NCBI RefSeq assembly: GCF_002573715.1
Contig: NZ_PDHM01000016.1
Coordinates: forward strand, 413,649 to 477,648
Length of the DNA: 64,000 bases
Direction of reading: 5' to 3'
Source of the DNA: Paenibacillus sp. EZ-K15
Lineage (GTDB): Bacteria > Bacillota > Bacilli > Paenibacillales > Paenibacillaceae
The notes under the pieces are model-generated. The model was not told where the DNA came from, did not search any database, and saw nothing but the letters and a program-made list of their open reading frames with translations. Of the stretch, positions 8,926 to 18,088 are shown piece after piece; position 1 is the stretch's first letter; each line of letters begins with the position of its first letter. The position numbers and the translations under genes are program-made.

Positions 8926-9371
8926 ATAGTGTGTTCAATCAATTGGATATGACCCAAATATTAAACCGAATCGATACATTAAACTCTCAATCACAACCGT
9001 TATGGGGAAAAATGGACGTTGCCCAAATGCTGGCTCACTGCTCTGCGTTCCAAGACATAGCCATGGGCATCACAAACCCGCCAAGAGGCTGGTTAGGTAG
9101 GTTGGTAGGGAATTTCGCGAAGCCCGTTTTTTATAATGACAAACCGTTACCCCGCAATATGTCCACTATTCCGGATATTTTGATTGCGGATCCAAGAGAA
9201 TTTGAAACGGAAAGAGCAGGATTGAAAGAAAAAATTATAGCGTTCCAAAAGAACGGACTTGAGAGATGTACCACGCATCCCCATTCATTCTTCGGTAAAC
9301 TGACCCCGGAGCAATGGGGGAAAGGGTTATACAAGCATCTGGACCATCATTTGAAACAGTTTGGCGTTTAA
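8922..9371 (+). CDS. DUF1569 family protein (DinB-like four-helix fold)
   Basis: A 149-residue protein beginning MNSVFNQLDMTQILNRIDTL with the DUF1569 features PLWGKMDVAQMLAHCSAFQ, the central PLPRNMSTIPDILIADPREF, and the C-terminal histidine-rich KHLDHHLKQFG. The ATG at 8922 is preceded by AGGGAGAGG and overlaps the stop of the upstream frame by four bases; an earlier in-frame ATG at 8880 lacks a ribosome site. The fold is related to DinB metal-binding bundles, with His residues as likely ligands. Its function is unknown. A terminator follows immediately. Confidence 0.82.
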   Translation: MNSVFNQLDMTQILNRIDTLNSQSQPLWGKMDVAQMLAHCSAFQDIAMGITNPPRGWLGRLVGNFAKPVFYNDKPLPRNMSTIPDILIADPREFETERAGLKEKIIAFQKNGLERCTTHPHSFFGKLTPEQWGKGLYKHLDHHLKQFGV

Positions 9372-9380
9372 GGCTCAAGA

Positions 9381-9405
9381 AACCGCAGACTCGCGGTTTT
9401 TTTTA
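9381..9405 (+). terminator. Terminator after the DUF1569 gene
   Basis: AACCGC (9381-9386) and GCGGTT (9393-9398) with a T8 tail. Confidence 0.88.
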
Positions 9406-9493
9406 ATTCCTTACGGTTCTATTCATGTCCTACAGCTTTATATGAAGGCATGCGACTTAAGATGGTATATACTATCTAATTGAGGTGAGTGGA

Positions 9494-10498
9494 GTGTATT
9501 CATACAAAGAGACCAGCTTACAGAGAGATGGGAACCGTAATTCCGTAACACATAAAGACGAAACTTATTCGATCGGACAAGTTGCTGCATTGCTGGGGTC
9601 TACCGTAAAAACGGTCCGTTACTATGACAAGATCGGATTGCTTAAGCCCTCAAATTACACCGAGGGAGGGCACCGGGTATATGCGAAGGATGATATTTGG
9701 CGTTTACAACTCATTACAACGCTGCGCTTTCTAGATTTCGAAATTGATGATATACGCAGGCTCATAGCTGGCGAAATCGAAGTTGCTTCAGCCTTGGATT
9801 GGCAGATTGAGTCCTTGGAGGCGCAAGTTAGCACTCTGACGAGTATGATCTCGATTTTGCGTCAAGCGAAGACACACGACGAGGATTCGTTAGATTATAT
9901 TCAAGACTTGGTCAAGACACGGACAACCAATAGTGAGAAGCGGAATCAATTTATGATGGATAAATTGGAGGATTCCAAATTTCTGGATGGAGTCCCTCAG
10001 GAATGGAGAAGATCATTTCTCTATTTCTTTAATAAATATATTGTGAATCAAGTCAAAATAACGGCTAAACAAGCGTTTGTCTGGGATGAATTACAGGCGT
10101 TAATTAACGATCCCCAGTTCATTCCAGATCTGGTCCAAGATGAATTTCTTTTTTTCAATATGGTCAACCAACCAAGATGGGGTGCCTCCGTATGGCCCAA
10201 GAAGATTGAAGATATCCATAACCGGCTGAATACAGCATTGGAGCGCAACCTGCCAGCTGGTAGTCCTTTCGTGCAGTCCATCGTCGAGAATGCGGCCATG
10301 CTGTATGCAGACGCCGAACAGTCGATGAACCAAGAGGATGTTTTCCGCTACTTTGCGGAATATGCGAAGAGCCCTAGAACTGAACGCATTAAACGGTTCA
10401 ATACATTGTGCGCAATGTTAAGCCCGGAATACCGCTTGTTCTCAAAAGGGAACAACTTACTGCTTCAAGGCATCGAATGGAGGCTCGAACATATGTGA
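9494..10498 (+). CDS. MerR-family regulator with a large C-terminal effector domain
   Basis: A 334-residue protein. The winged HTH (about residues 25-95) reads YSIGQVAALLGSTVKTVRYYDKIGLL and GGHRVYAKDDIWRLQLI, the MerR signature, followed by a dimerisation coiled coil around ALDWQIESLEAQVSTLTSMI. About 200 further residues form a helical effector-like domain, reminiscent of TipAS-type drug-binding domains but not clearly assignable. GTG 9494 is preferred because GAGGTGAG lies five bases upstream; GTG 9485 sits inside that site. It converges with the broken hydrolase gene. The ligand and targets are unknown. Confidence 0.85.
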   Translation: MYSYKETSLQRDGNRNSVTHKDETYSIGQVAALLGSTVKTVRYYDKIGLLKPSNYTEGGHRVYAKDDIWRLQLITTLRFLDFEIDDIRRLIAGEIEVASALDWQIESLEAQVSTLTSMISILRQAKTHDEDSLDYIQDLVKTRTTNSEKRNQFMMDKLEDSKFLDGVPQEWRRSFLYFFNKYIVNQVKITAKQAFVWDELQALINDPQFIPDLVQDEFLFFNMVNQPRWGASVWPKKIEDIHNRLNTALERNLPAGSPFVQSIVENAAMLYADAEQSMNQEDVFRYFAEYAKSPRTERIKRFNTLCAMLSPEYRLFSKGNNLLLQGIEWRLEHM

Positions 10499-10510
10499 CC
10501 ACGCATTATG

Positions 10511-10542
10511 GAAAAAATAACCGAGGCGATAACGCCCCGGCT
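10511..10542 (-). terminator. Terminator of the alpha/beta hydrolase gene
   Basis: Read on the minus strand, the stem CCGGGGCG-TTAT-CGCCTCGG (one mismatch) is followed by ATTTTTT. Confidence 0.75.
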
Positions 10543-10566
10543 AAGAAGTTAAATGCATCCTGGAAT

Positions 10567-12027
10567 TCAGTCTGCGCCTTTCTGCAGTGAAAACGAAGAA
10601 TGCTCTCCAATATTTTGTTCCATTAATTTAAATGGCTGCTGCTTTAAATAATGGTTAAAGAAATCTAGACTGAATTCGTTAATCAGGCGATGTGCATTTC
10701 GCACATCAACCCCCTCCATCCATGCTAGCACAGGTGAAAGCAAGTACGTATCAGAGAAGCCCATGTGCTTCATATTTTTTATCTTCATCCAATAGTTCTC
10801 ACCCGCTGCCACGGAATTGTATCGTGATAACACTTCATCAAAGAACTTGTCCAGTTCCTCTCTTGTTGTTCCTTGGGAAGCGATATTCTCATCGCTCATA
10901 TTGGCTGTTCCTGCTAGTGTGTCGTCAGCGCTCATCATCAGGAACGGTCTCTTCACTCCATCCTCTGGAAGCCGTTGTTCTCCGAATAATCCACCGTCCA
11001 TGTTGATGGCAGCTTTCAGTCTGGGATCCTTCAACAGGGTTTGAACGGCAGTCGACCCACCATAGGAGTGACCAAACATGCCCATGTTGTCCGTATCTAT
11101 ACGGCCTGTAAACCGATGGTCCGGATCATTCACCGCGAGCTTCTCAACCTGATCGATTACAAACATCGTATCTTCCACCCAGACCTTATTTAATTAATCT
11201 AAGTATTCGTACCCGCTATCCTCCAGAGGAGAAAAATTTACAACACGACCGTCAGGGAATACGGAAGTGGTGCTATAGTACGTGTGATCAATGCCGATTA
11301 CGATATATCCATGACTGGCCAACTCTTCAATCTGGAAGGTGTTTTGGTTCTTAACTCCATTGAATCCATGCGAGAATAGGAGAACCGGGTAGGTAGTTTC
11401 CTTATTCGATAGTTCTGCACCTTTGATCGCATGCGTTTTAATCAGTTCAAGGCTTTTAAACAACTGCTTAGGCATATGGAGCGCTTGGCTGTATCCATCT
11501 TCGAAAATATCGGGGTGTGCGACATATGGCGCTTGTTTGCCTTTCGCCGAAGGATTGGCCGGGTACCAGATTTGTACCATTAACTCACGTTTATCGTCAG
11601 GTGTCGGCGTATTCGCTTCCTCACGCAGCTCATCTTTCCAATCATAAGTCACCGTTCCTATTTTATAGGGCCCCGTCGGCTTTTCAAATTTAAATACTGG
11701 AAGCAGGAGAGGCAGTGTCACCGCAATAGTAGAATACAGCACGGCCAGTGCAGCAATCAGCGTGGTTTTAAATGGGAATGCCTTCTTTTTGACTTTCTTT
11801 GATTTGGGAATGTACCTTAAAGCCAACACCATGATCGGGATAAACGTCATTGCATAGGCAGGAATCATTTGCCAACGCATTCCTTCGACAAGAATGTGCG
11901 CTAGCAGGAGTACGGCAGATATACCGAAACCAAAGATCAGATGTCGCTGCGGCTTGTTCCGAGCAAAGATCAACCAACCTAGCATAAAAAGGTTAAAGAT
12001 GACAAACCACATTTCCAAAGTTCTCAT
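10567..12027 (-). pseudogene. Membrane-anchored alpha/beta hydrolase (PAF-acetylhydrolase-like), interrupted by an in-frame stop
   Basis: Two open stretches, 12027-11194 and 11178-10567, lie in the same frame and join into one 486-codon gene if a single TAA at 11194-11196 is read through. The first part has four hydrophobic segments (residues 1-120) and the hydrolase start VLLFSHGFNG (oxyanion region). The second part carries the nucleophile elbow GHSYGG. Intervening residues read EYLD-stop-LNKVWVEDTMF. The first piece alone lacks the nucleophile and should be inactive. RBS GAGGAGG precedes ATG 12027. The family hydrolyses ester bonds in lipids. A nonsense mutation, sequencing error or readthrough are all possible. 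Confidence 0.8.
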
Positions 12028-12353
12028 AACAATGAAACCTCCTCAATTTCTGTTCTTGCTGTTTTTACAATGCAAGTATAAAACCTCCCCTAAGGGTACA
12101 TTCAACAACAAAAAATGAGCGTATGTGTACGGTGCATTTAAGGAGTAAGAAGGAGGTAGGTTTTGTTAATACTTTGATATGATTGAACTAGGAAGCAGTG
12201 GGGGGGTTCGTGTTTTCGATTTTAGCTAACCGCTGATACTGAAAGAGAACTGAGATATGCAGTAATGATGCGAAAATACCCCGTAGAGCCAGCACACAAC
12301 GAACGTTGGCTCTACGGGGTTGGAAGGTTTTGCTGCAGATTATGTATTTTTCT
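12028..12353. other. Gene-free stretch between two minus-strand genes
   Basis: Holds the upstream region of the hydrolase gene and the long terminator hairpin listed next. A run TTAAGGAGTAAGAAGGAGG near 12140 looks like a ribosome site but has no frame behind it. Nothing else is recognised. Confidence 0.4.
12279..12319 (-). terminator. Terminator with a perfect 13-bp stem
   Basis: CCCCGTAGAGCCA (12279-12291) and its exact complement at 12307-12319, loop of 15. On the minus strand the stem is followed by TATTTT, fitting termination of the 12354-12839 gene. Confidence 0.75.
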
Positions 12354-12839
12354 TTATGACCAATCCTCATATTTCTCCATCGTAAACTCGCCTTCCAGCT
12401 CCAACCGGGTATCCGGCTTACTGCCGTCATAATAGTCGACGTCCATCGTTGATCCGGTCCAAGATACGTAAAATACGCCATTTCCTCTATACTCGATGCG
12501 TCCCCGGTTATCATTCACCTCCTGGTGCTCAAAATAATACAGTCTTGCATCCAGGCTTCTGGAGATCTCGTTATAACCCTGGGCAATCGTAAATTCCAGC
12601 GGTGCAAACTCATCTAGTTTTAACGTATCTAGATAAATCGTAAGCTCCGCGTCCGGATTGTTCAACAATTCATCCGAATCCGGTAAACATTGGAGCGGCT
12701 CGGGTTCCGTCTCCGTCTCGAACCATAGCATGATTTGCGGCCGTTCATTGACTTGGCTGCGGGTTGCGTAGGCTTTGGATTCGGCCAAAGCGTGTTTTTC
12801 GGTTCCGTTATAACGGATTAAAGTTAAAGTTCCTGTCAT
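12354..12839 (-). CDS. Hypothetical protein, unrecognised
   Basis: A 161-residue acidic protein starting MTGTLTLIRYNGTEKHALAE with RBS AAGGAG. Alternating short hydrophobic and polar stretches suggest a beta-rich fold; there is no signal peptide, membrane segment or recognised catalytic motif. It is followed by the perfect-stem terminator. Its upstream neighbour (12941-13591) is on the same strand about 100 bases away and may share a promoter. Function not assigned. Confidence 0.65.
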   Translation of the reverse strand: MTGTLTLIRYNGTEKHALAESKAYATRSQVNERPQIMLWFETETEPEPLQCLPDSDELLNNPDAELTIYLDTLKLDEFAPLEFTIAQGYNEISRSLDARLYYFEHQEVNDNRGRIEYRGNGVFYVSWTGSTMDVDYYDGSKPDTRLELEGEFTMEKYEDWS

Positions 12840-12940
12840 GCGAATCTCCTTATCTATTTTTCCTTAAGCACATTGAACCATTGCACCTACCGGTTTCATG
12901 CCTTGTATCGTTACGGTCTAATATGAACGACCAGTCGTCT

Positions 12941-13591
12941 TTACTGAAGCGATAAATATTCCAGCAGCGCATCAGTCTGCCCGCTGCCCAAAAGCGCAGT
13001 CAGTGATGGCCTCACATGGGCGAGAAAATCCGGTTTTGTCTCATAGGTTTCTTCGTCGCTGGTTTCACCCTGGAAAAGCCGAGCTCCTTCAATGAGAATG
13101 GACAGCGCGTGAAAGCAATCCGCAAGCGAATTCGCGACCAGTTTAGGCTCGCCACCTTCGAATGCGGCGTATACGGGTGAACCACTGGCTTGGACGTCAA
13201 CGATCAGCGGATCATCGTTCACATTGGCAATCACGACGTGATGAGCTGGCCAAATGCTCGATTCTACGGTTTCACCCCCGTCGCTAATCCAGCGATAGCC
13301 CATTTGCTGCCGGACCAGATGCTCAGGAGAAACAAAGTAGATGACAGCCGATTCTCCGATCTCAACCGCCGCGTTCTTCATTTTATGGGTTCCTTCGGCC
13401 TTAGCGTCAACCATCTCATAATGGCTGTATAGATAACTAAGCTCAGGAGACAGTGTTATGCGCTCATCCACAGTCGGCAGCTGAACTTCGGACCGCTGTC
13501 GTATTTCATGATCGGTGAAGAGCCCGAAATCCCGATTATATAAGTCCTGTTGTTCTATGAATCTAGTTAAAGCCGCTTCCAGTTCCAGCAT
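12941..13591 (-). CDS. Hypothetical protein, possibly SMI1/KNR4 (SUKH)-like
   Basis: A 216-residue soluble acidic protein. The segment DPLIVDVQASGSPVYAAFEG, followed by LVANSLADCFHALSIL, resembles the C-terminal half of SMI1/KNR4 (SUKH) proteins, where a 'fixed value for display' strand precedes a helix. SUKH proteins are often immunity partners of polymorphic toxins, but no toxin gene is nearby. The family link is by eye and weak. No signal peptide or membrane helix. The start ATG 13591 has a weak GGGATGAAAT ribosome site. Confidence 0.55.
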   Translation of the reverse strand: MLELEAALTRFIEQQDLYNRDFGLFTDHEIRQRSEVQLPTVDERITLSPELSYLYSHYEMVDAKAEGTHKMKNAAVEIGESAVIYFVSPEHLVRQQMGYRWISDGGETVESSIWPAHHVVIANVNDDPLIVDVQASGSPVYAAFEGGEPKLVANSLADCFHALSILIEGARLFQGETSDEETYETKPDFLAHVRPSLTALLGSGQTDALLEYLSLQ

Positions 13592-13756
13592 TTATTTCAT
13601 CCCTTCCAGCATATTAACCGAATTATAACATGCCAAGTCACCGTGGTTAAGCATGGGGAATTCAAACTCAGGAATGAGATATGGTAGAATACCCCTTATG
13701 GAGAGAATCTATGAAACGACTGAAGATGATATAACGGATGCTTAGGATGGTGTGTT

Positions 13757-14122
13757 ATGAAATGGAACTATTCGGAAAGCGATGAAGCCTATGAGGCCAT
13801 GGAGCGCTATTGGAAACGCCTGTTTGTTAACATGCTGGGCGTTCATGACGCTGATGATTGGATTACGCCTTACTATAAACACCAGTTTGCGGATGGTACC
13901 CCGATGAGGGACGCTAATCCGATATTTTCGGCGTTCTCCCGGACAAGTGGAAGATCCGTCAGAATTATTCTCGAACCGATGGAGGAATTTGACGAGCTGC
14001 GGCATTGGGTGGATGAAAACGAGGGGAAAAAGGAACTTGTCATCGTGAGCGCAAGCACCGAGTTGCAGGTTCTCAAAGCAGGAGAAATTTTGGAAGCCTG
14101 GCTGAACGAAGAACGCCGTTAA
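13757..14122 (+). CDS. Hypothetical protein, unrecognised
   Basis: A 121-residue soluble protein (MKWNYSESDEAYEAMERYWKRLF) with a moderate AGGATGG ribosome site. Ends in a helix (QVLKAGEILEAWLNEERR). No domain recognised. It is transcribed away from the SUKH-like gene, so the two could share a control region of about 165 bases. Followed closely by another short frame at 14172. Confidence 0.6.
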   Translation: MKWNYSESDEAYEAMERYWKRLFVNMLGVHDADDWITPYYKHQFADGTPMRDANPIFSAFSRTSGRSVRIILEPMEEFDELRHWVDENEGKKELVIVSASTELQVLKAGEILEAWLNEERR

Positions 14123-14171
14123 TGAAGGGAACGGATGATTTTAACATGCAGTAAGCAAGGGGCTACGAGAG

Positions 14172-14324
14172 ATGAAATATGAATTCAATATGACAGCGTC
14201 GATCTCCGAGCTCGTATGGTATCCGGATGAACGATTTGACGAATACAAGGTACACCCGAACTTCAAAGCGGTGATGGACCGGCTTGGCATAACGGTTCCC
14301 GTAGGAAATATCTATGAGCGGTAA
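14172..14324 (+). CDS. Short hypothetical protein, 50 residues
   Basis: ATG 14172 opens a 50-codon frame, MKYEFNMTASISELVWYPDE to VPVGNIYER, with protein-like composition, about 50 bases after the preceding gene. The ribosome site is weak (CGAGAG). It could be a real small gene co-transcribed with 13757-14122 or the remains of a longer one; no family recognised. Confidence 0.4.
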   Translation: MKYEFNMTASISELVWYPDERFDEYKVHPNFKAVMDRLGITVPVGNIYER

Positions 14325-14339
14325 CATTGGTCCGAGAGA

Positions 14340-15281
14340 TCATTCATGAAGATCCGCATCTAAGGCCCATTTCGCTCGATAAGCGGCAGGAGGAATACCT
14401 TTGAACTTGGTGAACAGCCTTGTGAAGTAATGAACGGATGAGAACCCGGTTCGCTCTGCAATCACCTTGATGGGATTACGGGTATGCTGGAGCATTAACT
14501 CGGCTGCCCGGATTCGTTCGGTGCGAACCATGGAGGAAAAGGATTCATGAATGCTTTCCGCAAACAATCGGGATAATTGCCGTTCGGACACATTCAGGTA
14601 AGCCGCCAATTCGGGTAGTGACACAGGCCTGCTGAGGTTGTCTCTTATGTACAATTTTGCCTTTTGAATGAGTTGTAACGCGGATGAAAAGAGAGGCGCG
14701 CTTTCGAAGCTGCCGGAAGCCCCGAGCAGGACAGGTAAGGACTGGAGGAGTACATGTGCTAGCTTGGGCAAGAGCGATGCAGGCAGCGATGCCTCGGGTT
14801 CTGAGCGCATCAGCATGGATTTCCATATTTGGATGGCAGGCGAATCGCCCGCATGCTCGGTCCAAACGGCACATCGATGAAGAGCCTCTACGTATTTCAC
14901 TGTTACTTCTTGGGCAGACGGTCTCTCCATCGCTTCAAACGCGACGAATAACAGATTCAGACTGTCTACGTCTTTGATCTGATGTAACCGACCTGGGCGC
15001 GTACAGAAGGCTACCCCCTCATATAAGGGATAAGTCTGATCTCCGTCCATATATATACCGGTTCCACCGTCCACATAACAAATCTCATAGAATGAATGGC
15101 GGTGTATGGAATTGGCCGTCAAATGCCGGACACTCCCCCAGTAATAGACGAGGAATGAGAGGCTTTCACCTTCAAGCCGTCCAGCATAACGATTAAGACG
15201 TTCTTCGCTTTTGCTCCATTGATACAAGGCATTAGCAACTCCCTTGGCGTGATTTTGCAAAACGTCGTCATCTTCGTGCAA
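14340..15281 (-). CDS. AraC-family transcriptional regulator
   Basis: A 313-residue regulator. The N-terminal cupin contains NSIHRHSFYEICYVDGGTGIY and the C-terminal 100 residues hold two HTH units (LPELAAYLNVSERQLSRLFAE and IKVIAERTGFSSVHYFTRLF) plus KGIPPAAYR. The start is taken as TTG 15281, for want of a better codon. It is divergent from the PhyH-type dioxygenase gene with about 60 bases between them, the usual arrangement of a regulator and its target. A TATAAT at 15304-15309 lies in the shared control region. The ligand is likely a carbohydrate or the dioxygenase substrate (inference). Confidence 0.85.
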   Translation of the reverse strand: MHEDDDVLQNHAKGVANALYQWSKSEERLNRYAGRLEGESLSFLVYYWGSVRHLTANSIHRHSFYEICYVDGGTGIYMDGDQTYPLYEGVAFCTRPGRLHQIKDVDSLNLLFVAFEAMERPSAQEVTVKYVEALHRCAVWTEHAGDSPAIQIWKSMLMRSEPEASLPASLLPKLAHVLLQSLPVLLGASGSFESAPLFSSALQLIQKAKLYIRDNLSRPVSLPELAAYLNVSERQLSRLFAESIHESFSSMVRTERIRAAELMLQHTRNPIKVIAERTGFSSVHYFTRLFTKFKGIPPAAYRAKWALDADLHE

Positions 15282-15344
15282 ATACGATTTCGCTTGCCCT
15301 TACTATAATTAACTTAGATAAACCATAACATATCGAGAGGGTGC

Positions 15345-16133
15345 ATGGTGATGATGGACGAGAAGGATATGCAATTTTACAAAGACAATGGGTACCTGCT
15401 GGTTCGAGGCGTTTATAATCAACAGGAAGTAGAGGATATGAGAGCGGCGGTTGATGGGATCATCCAGAGGGCGGCACGAGCCAAATCGGATCAAAACCAT
15501 GCCTGGCAAGGCGACTTCCTGCCGCCTGAGCAGCTTAATAAGCTGGTTCTGAAAGGCTTTCACGATGTGCACTACCATGATGCCGCGTTCATGAGAGCCG
15601 CAATCCATCCCCGAATGACAGAAGTGTTGAACGGAATCATCGGTCCGAACGTGCAACTGCATCACTCGAAAATGCTGGTGAAGCCTCCTGCTAACGGGGC
15701 CGCGTTTCCCATGCATCAAGATTATCCATATTTCCCTCATCGCGATCACACCATGTTAGCCGCCAGCGTTCATCTGGACGATGCCGATATTGAGAACGGC
15801 TGCCTAAGCGTTGTGCCGGGATCCCATAAACAGGGCGTTTTGCCGCATATCGGCGCTTATTATTTGAACCACAAGGAGTATCCCTTATCCTCGGGAACCC
15901 CGTGCCCGGCCAAGGCGGGCGATGTGCTTTTCTTTAATTACCTGACCATTCATGGCTCGGACGTGAACCGGAGCGACCGCACGCGGAGAAACATCCTGTT
16001 CCAATATCGTGACGCTGCGGATGTGCCTACCGCGGATGTTCACTTCGATTGGGGAATGGGCTTAATGGTAAGCGGAACGAATCCGGATTTCAACAACGTG
16101 AAGCCAAAATATGAAATTATCCGTTCGAAATGA
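15345..16133 (+). CDS. Phytanoyl-CoA dioxygenase (PhyH) family protein
   Basis: A 262-residue Fe(II)/2-oxoglutarate-dependent oxygenase of the PhyH family. The metal triad is visible as HQD in PMHQDYPYFPH and the distal His in LTIHGSDVNRS; the 2-oxoglutarate-binding Arg lies in TRRNILFQYR. The N-terminus FYKDNGYLLVRGVYNQQEVE is typical. Several in-frame starts exist (15345, 15348, 15351); GAGAGGG at 15335-15341 favours 15348 or 15351. It is divergent from an AraC gene and followed by a terminator. PhyH genes often sit in sugar-utilisation loci of Paenibacillus; the substrate is unknown. Confidence 0.88.
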   Translation: MVMMDEKDMQFYKDNGYLLVRGVYNQQEVEDMRAAVDGIIQRAARAKSDQNHAWQGDFLPPEQLNKLVLKGFHDVHYHDAAFMRAAIHPRMTEVLNGIIGPNVQLHHSKMLVKPPANGAAFPMHQDYPYFPHRDHTMLAASVHLDDADIENGCLSVVPGSHKQGVLPHIGAYYLNHKEYPLSSGTPCPAKAGDVLFFNYLTIHGSDVNRSDRTRRNILFQYRDAADVPTADVHFDWGMGLMVSGTNPDFNNVKPKYEIIRSK

Positions 16134-16176
16134 TCACACAACAGTCGGATCCCTATGCTGAATTATAAGCCTGACT

Positions 16177-16199
16177 AAGCCCCTCAGCGGGGCTTTTTT
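16177..16199 (+). terminator. Terminator after the PhyH gene
   Basis: AAGCCCC (16177-16183), loop TCAGC, GGGGCTT (16189-16195), then T residues. Confidence 0.88.
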
Positions 16200-16256
16200 C
16201 TATGCCTGGAACTTGTGCCTTGTCATGTTCACACCTAACAATGTAAAAATAATTCG

Positions 16257-16284
16257 TTGTAATGTCGGCTGGCCCCCCTATACT
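16257..16284 (+). promoter_or_regulatory. Probable promoter of the two-component genes
   Basis: TTGTAA (16257-16262), 16-base spacer, TATACT (16279-16284), 40 bases before the kinase start. Confidence 0.5.
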
Positions 16285-16324
16285 AGATGATAATAGATCG
16301 GTTGATACCAAATGGGGGGAAAGC

Positions 16325-18088
16325 ATGAAACTTCAAGCTCCGGGCAAAGCATCGAAATGGTTTGTGTACCAGAAAATCGTCATTGTTTTTATTCTATTAT
16401 TACTCCCTCTCATCTCGATGAATATTTGGTTGAATTATAAGGGGATGTCCGTTACGAAGGAGTCCCTCTTGAACTCCGCTACGGCTGGCGCATCCTTCTA
16501 TTCCAAGCAGCTCGATAAAGAGATGTATTTTATTCGGAATTTGCAGCTGCAGCTGCTGAATGACAAGGATCTGCAGAAGCTGAGCTTTCGGGGCAGTATG
16601 CTTGAGGACTATGGCGAGGTGGAGCTGATTGATCAGGTCAGGGATCGGCTGGCAACCCTCATGGTTTCCAGTGAGTACATCGTGAACGCCGGGGTTTACG
16701 TGAAGGATATCGGGAAAACGATCTCGACCACAACGGGCGTGACCAATACGCCGAATAAGGAAATGGAGCTGATCTCCTCCATGATGACGGTTATGCCCAA
16801 GCCTTCTTTTTATAGAAGCGGCGACCGGATTTTTCTGATTGAAACCGAAAACAACGGCGGCATCTGGTCCTACATCGAAATTTCCCGATCCAAGCTGCTG
16901 GGGGCTTTAAGCGAAATCGCCAAGCTGTATCCGGAATCCGAAGTATTACTCGGGAGTAAAGAAGGGGGGACCATATTAACGACAGCTCCGCGGGCCGATG
17001 AATCATCCGAGATTTTGAGTCATATTCTGGACAATCCCAGCCCGGAGCAAAGTGTGCCGGGGACTGGGGAGCTGAATGGCGTAGACTATTTTATCATCGA
17101 GAATGAAGTTAGCGCGCTGGATCTGTCCTTGGTCATGTATGTGAACCAGAATGAAATCACGCGGCCTTTAAGCCAATTCATTACATGGTTTTATACGTTG
17201 TTTATTCTGGCGGTGATCGTCATGGTGCTTTATTCGTTCTCGGTCAATCTGATGATCCACAGGCCACTGTCCAAGCTTGTTAAAGCCTTTCATATGATCG
17301 AAACCGATAATTTGAACATCATGATCGAGTCCAGAAGCAAAGATGAGTTTCATTACGTATTTAACGGGTTCAACAGGATGACGCATAAGCTCAAACATTC
17401 GATTGAGGAAAACTATGAGCAAAAAATAGCACTCCAGCACTCGCAGCTGAAGCAGCTACAGTCTCAGATCAATCCGCATTTTCTATATAACAGCTTTTTC
17501 AATATTTATATGATGTGCAAGGTTGGAGACTCGGATAGCGCGGCGGAGCTCTCGCAAAAGCTGGGAAGCTACTATCAATACATCACGAGAAGCGGCTCCG
17601 ACGAGGTGCCTTTCTATAAGGAATACAAGCATGCGCTGGATTACTGCGACATTCAAGGTATCCGCTTCTCGAACCGGATTGCATATGAGCATAAGGAAAT
17701 TTCGGACATCCCGCCGTCCATAACCGTTCCGAGACTCATCATACAGCCTATCGTGGAGAATGCGTTTGAGCACGCGTTCGAAGACGGTATGGAGGAGGGG
17801 AAATTATATATCAGCAGCGATTACCGGGAAGGCAAATTGCGTGTCACGGTGGAGGATAACGGGAAGCTGCTAACGAATGAGATGCTGCAGTGTTTGCAGG
17901 ACAAGCTGGCTATGGATTCGAAGCATATTGAAAAAACAGGATTGATCAACGTGAACAACCGGCTTCAGCTTAAATATGGGCTTGGAAGCGGATTATTCAT
18001 CTCACGCAGCGCCTATGGCGGCTTAAAGGTGGATCTGATCATTATCATCGATGGGATAGAGGAGGCATCATCATGTACAGACTGTTGA
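16325..18088 (+). CDS. YesM-type sensor histidine kinase
   Basis: A 587-residue membrane kinase. TM1 is at about residues 14-36 (KIVIVFILLLLPLI), an extracytoplasmic Cache-like sensor runs to about 280, TM2 is at about 283-305, then HAMP and the His_kinase domain with QINPHFLYNSFFN (phospho-acceptor His), and an HATPase_c domain with PRLIIQPIVENAFEHAFED (N box). ATG 16325 follows GGGGGGAAA; an earlier in-frame ATG at 16262 lacks a site and overlaps the promoter. The gene overlaps the response regulator gene by 16 bases. It probably senses an extracellular oligosaccharide and controls the importer downstream. Confidence 0.93.
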   Translation: MKLQAPGKASKWFVYQKIVIVFILLLLPLISMNIWLNYKGMSVTKESLLNSATAGASFYSKQLDKEMYFIRNLQLQLLNDKDLQKLSFRGSMLEDYGEVELIDQVRDRLATLMVSSEYIVNAGVYVKDIGKTISTTTGVTNTPNKEMELISSMMTVMPKPSFYRSGDRIFLIETENNGGIWSYIEISRSKLLGALSEIAKLYPESEVLLGSKEGGTILTTAPRADESSEILSHILDNPSPEQSVPGTGELNGVDYFIIENEVSALDLSLVMYVNQNEITRPLSQFITWFYTLFILAVIVMVLYSFSVNLMIHRPLSKLVKAFHMIETDNLNIMIESRSKDEFHYVFNGFNRMTHKLKHSIEENYEQKIALQHSQLKQLQSQINPHFLYNSFFNIYMMCKVGDSDSAAELSQKLGSYYQYITRSGSDEVPFYKEYKHALDYCDIQGIRFSNRIAYEHKEISDIPPSITVPRLIIQPIVENAFEHAFEDGMEEGKLYISSDYREGKLRVTVEDNGKLLTNEMLQCLQDKLAMDSKHIEKTGLINVNNRLQLKYGLGSGLFISRSAYGGLKVDLIIIIDGIEEASSCTDC

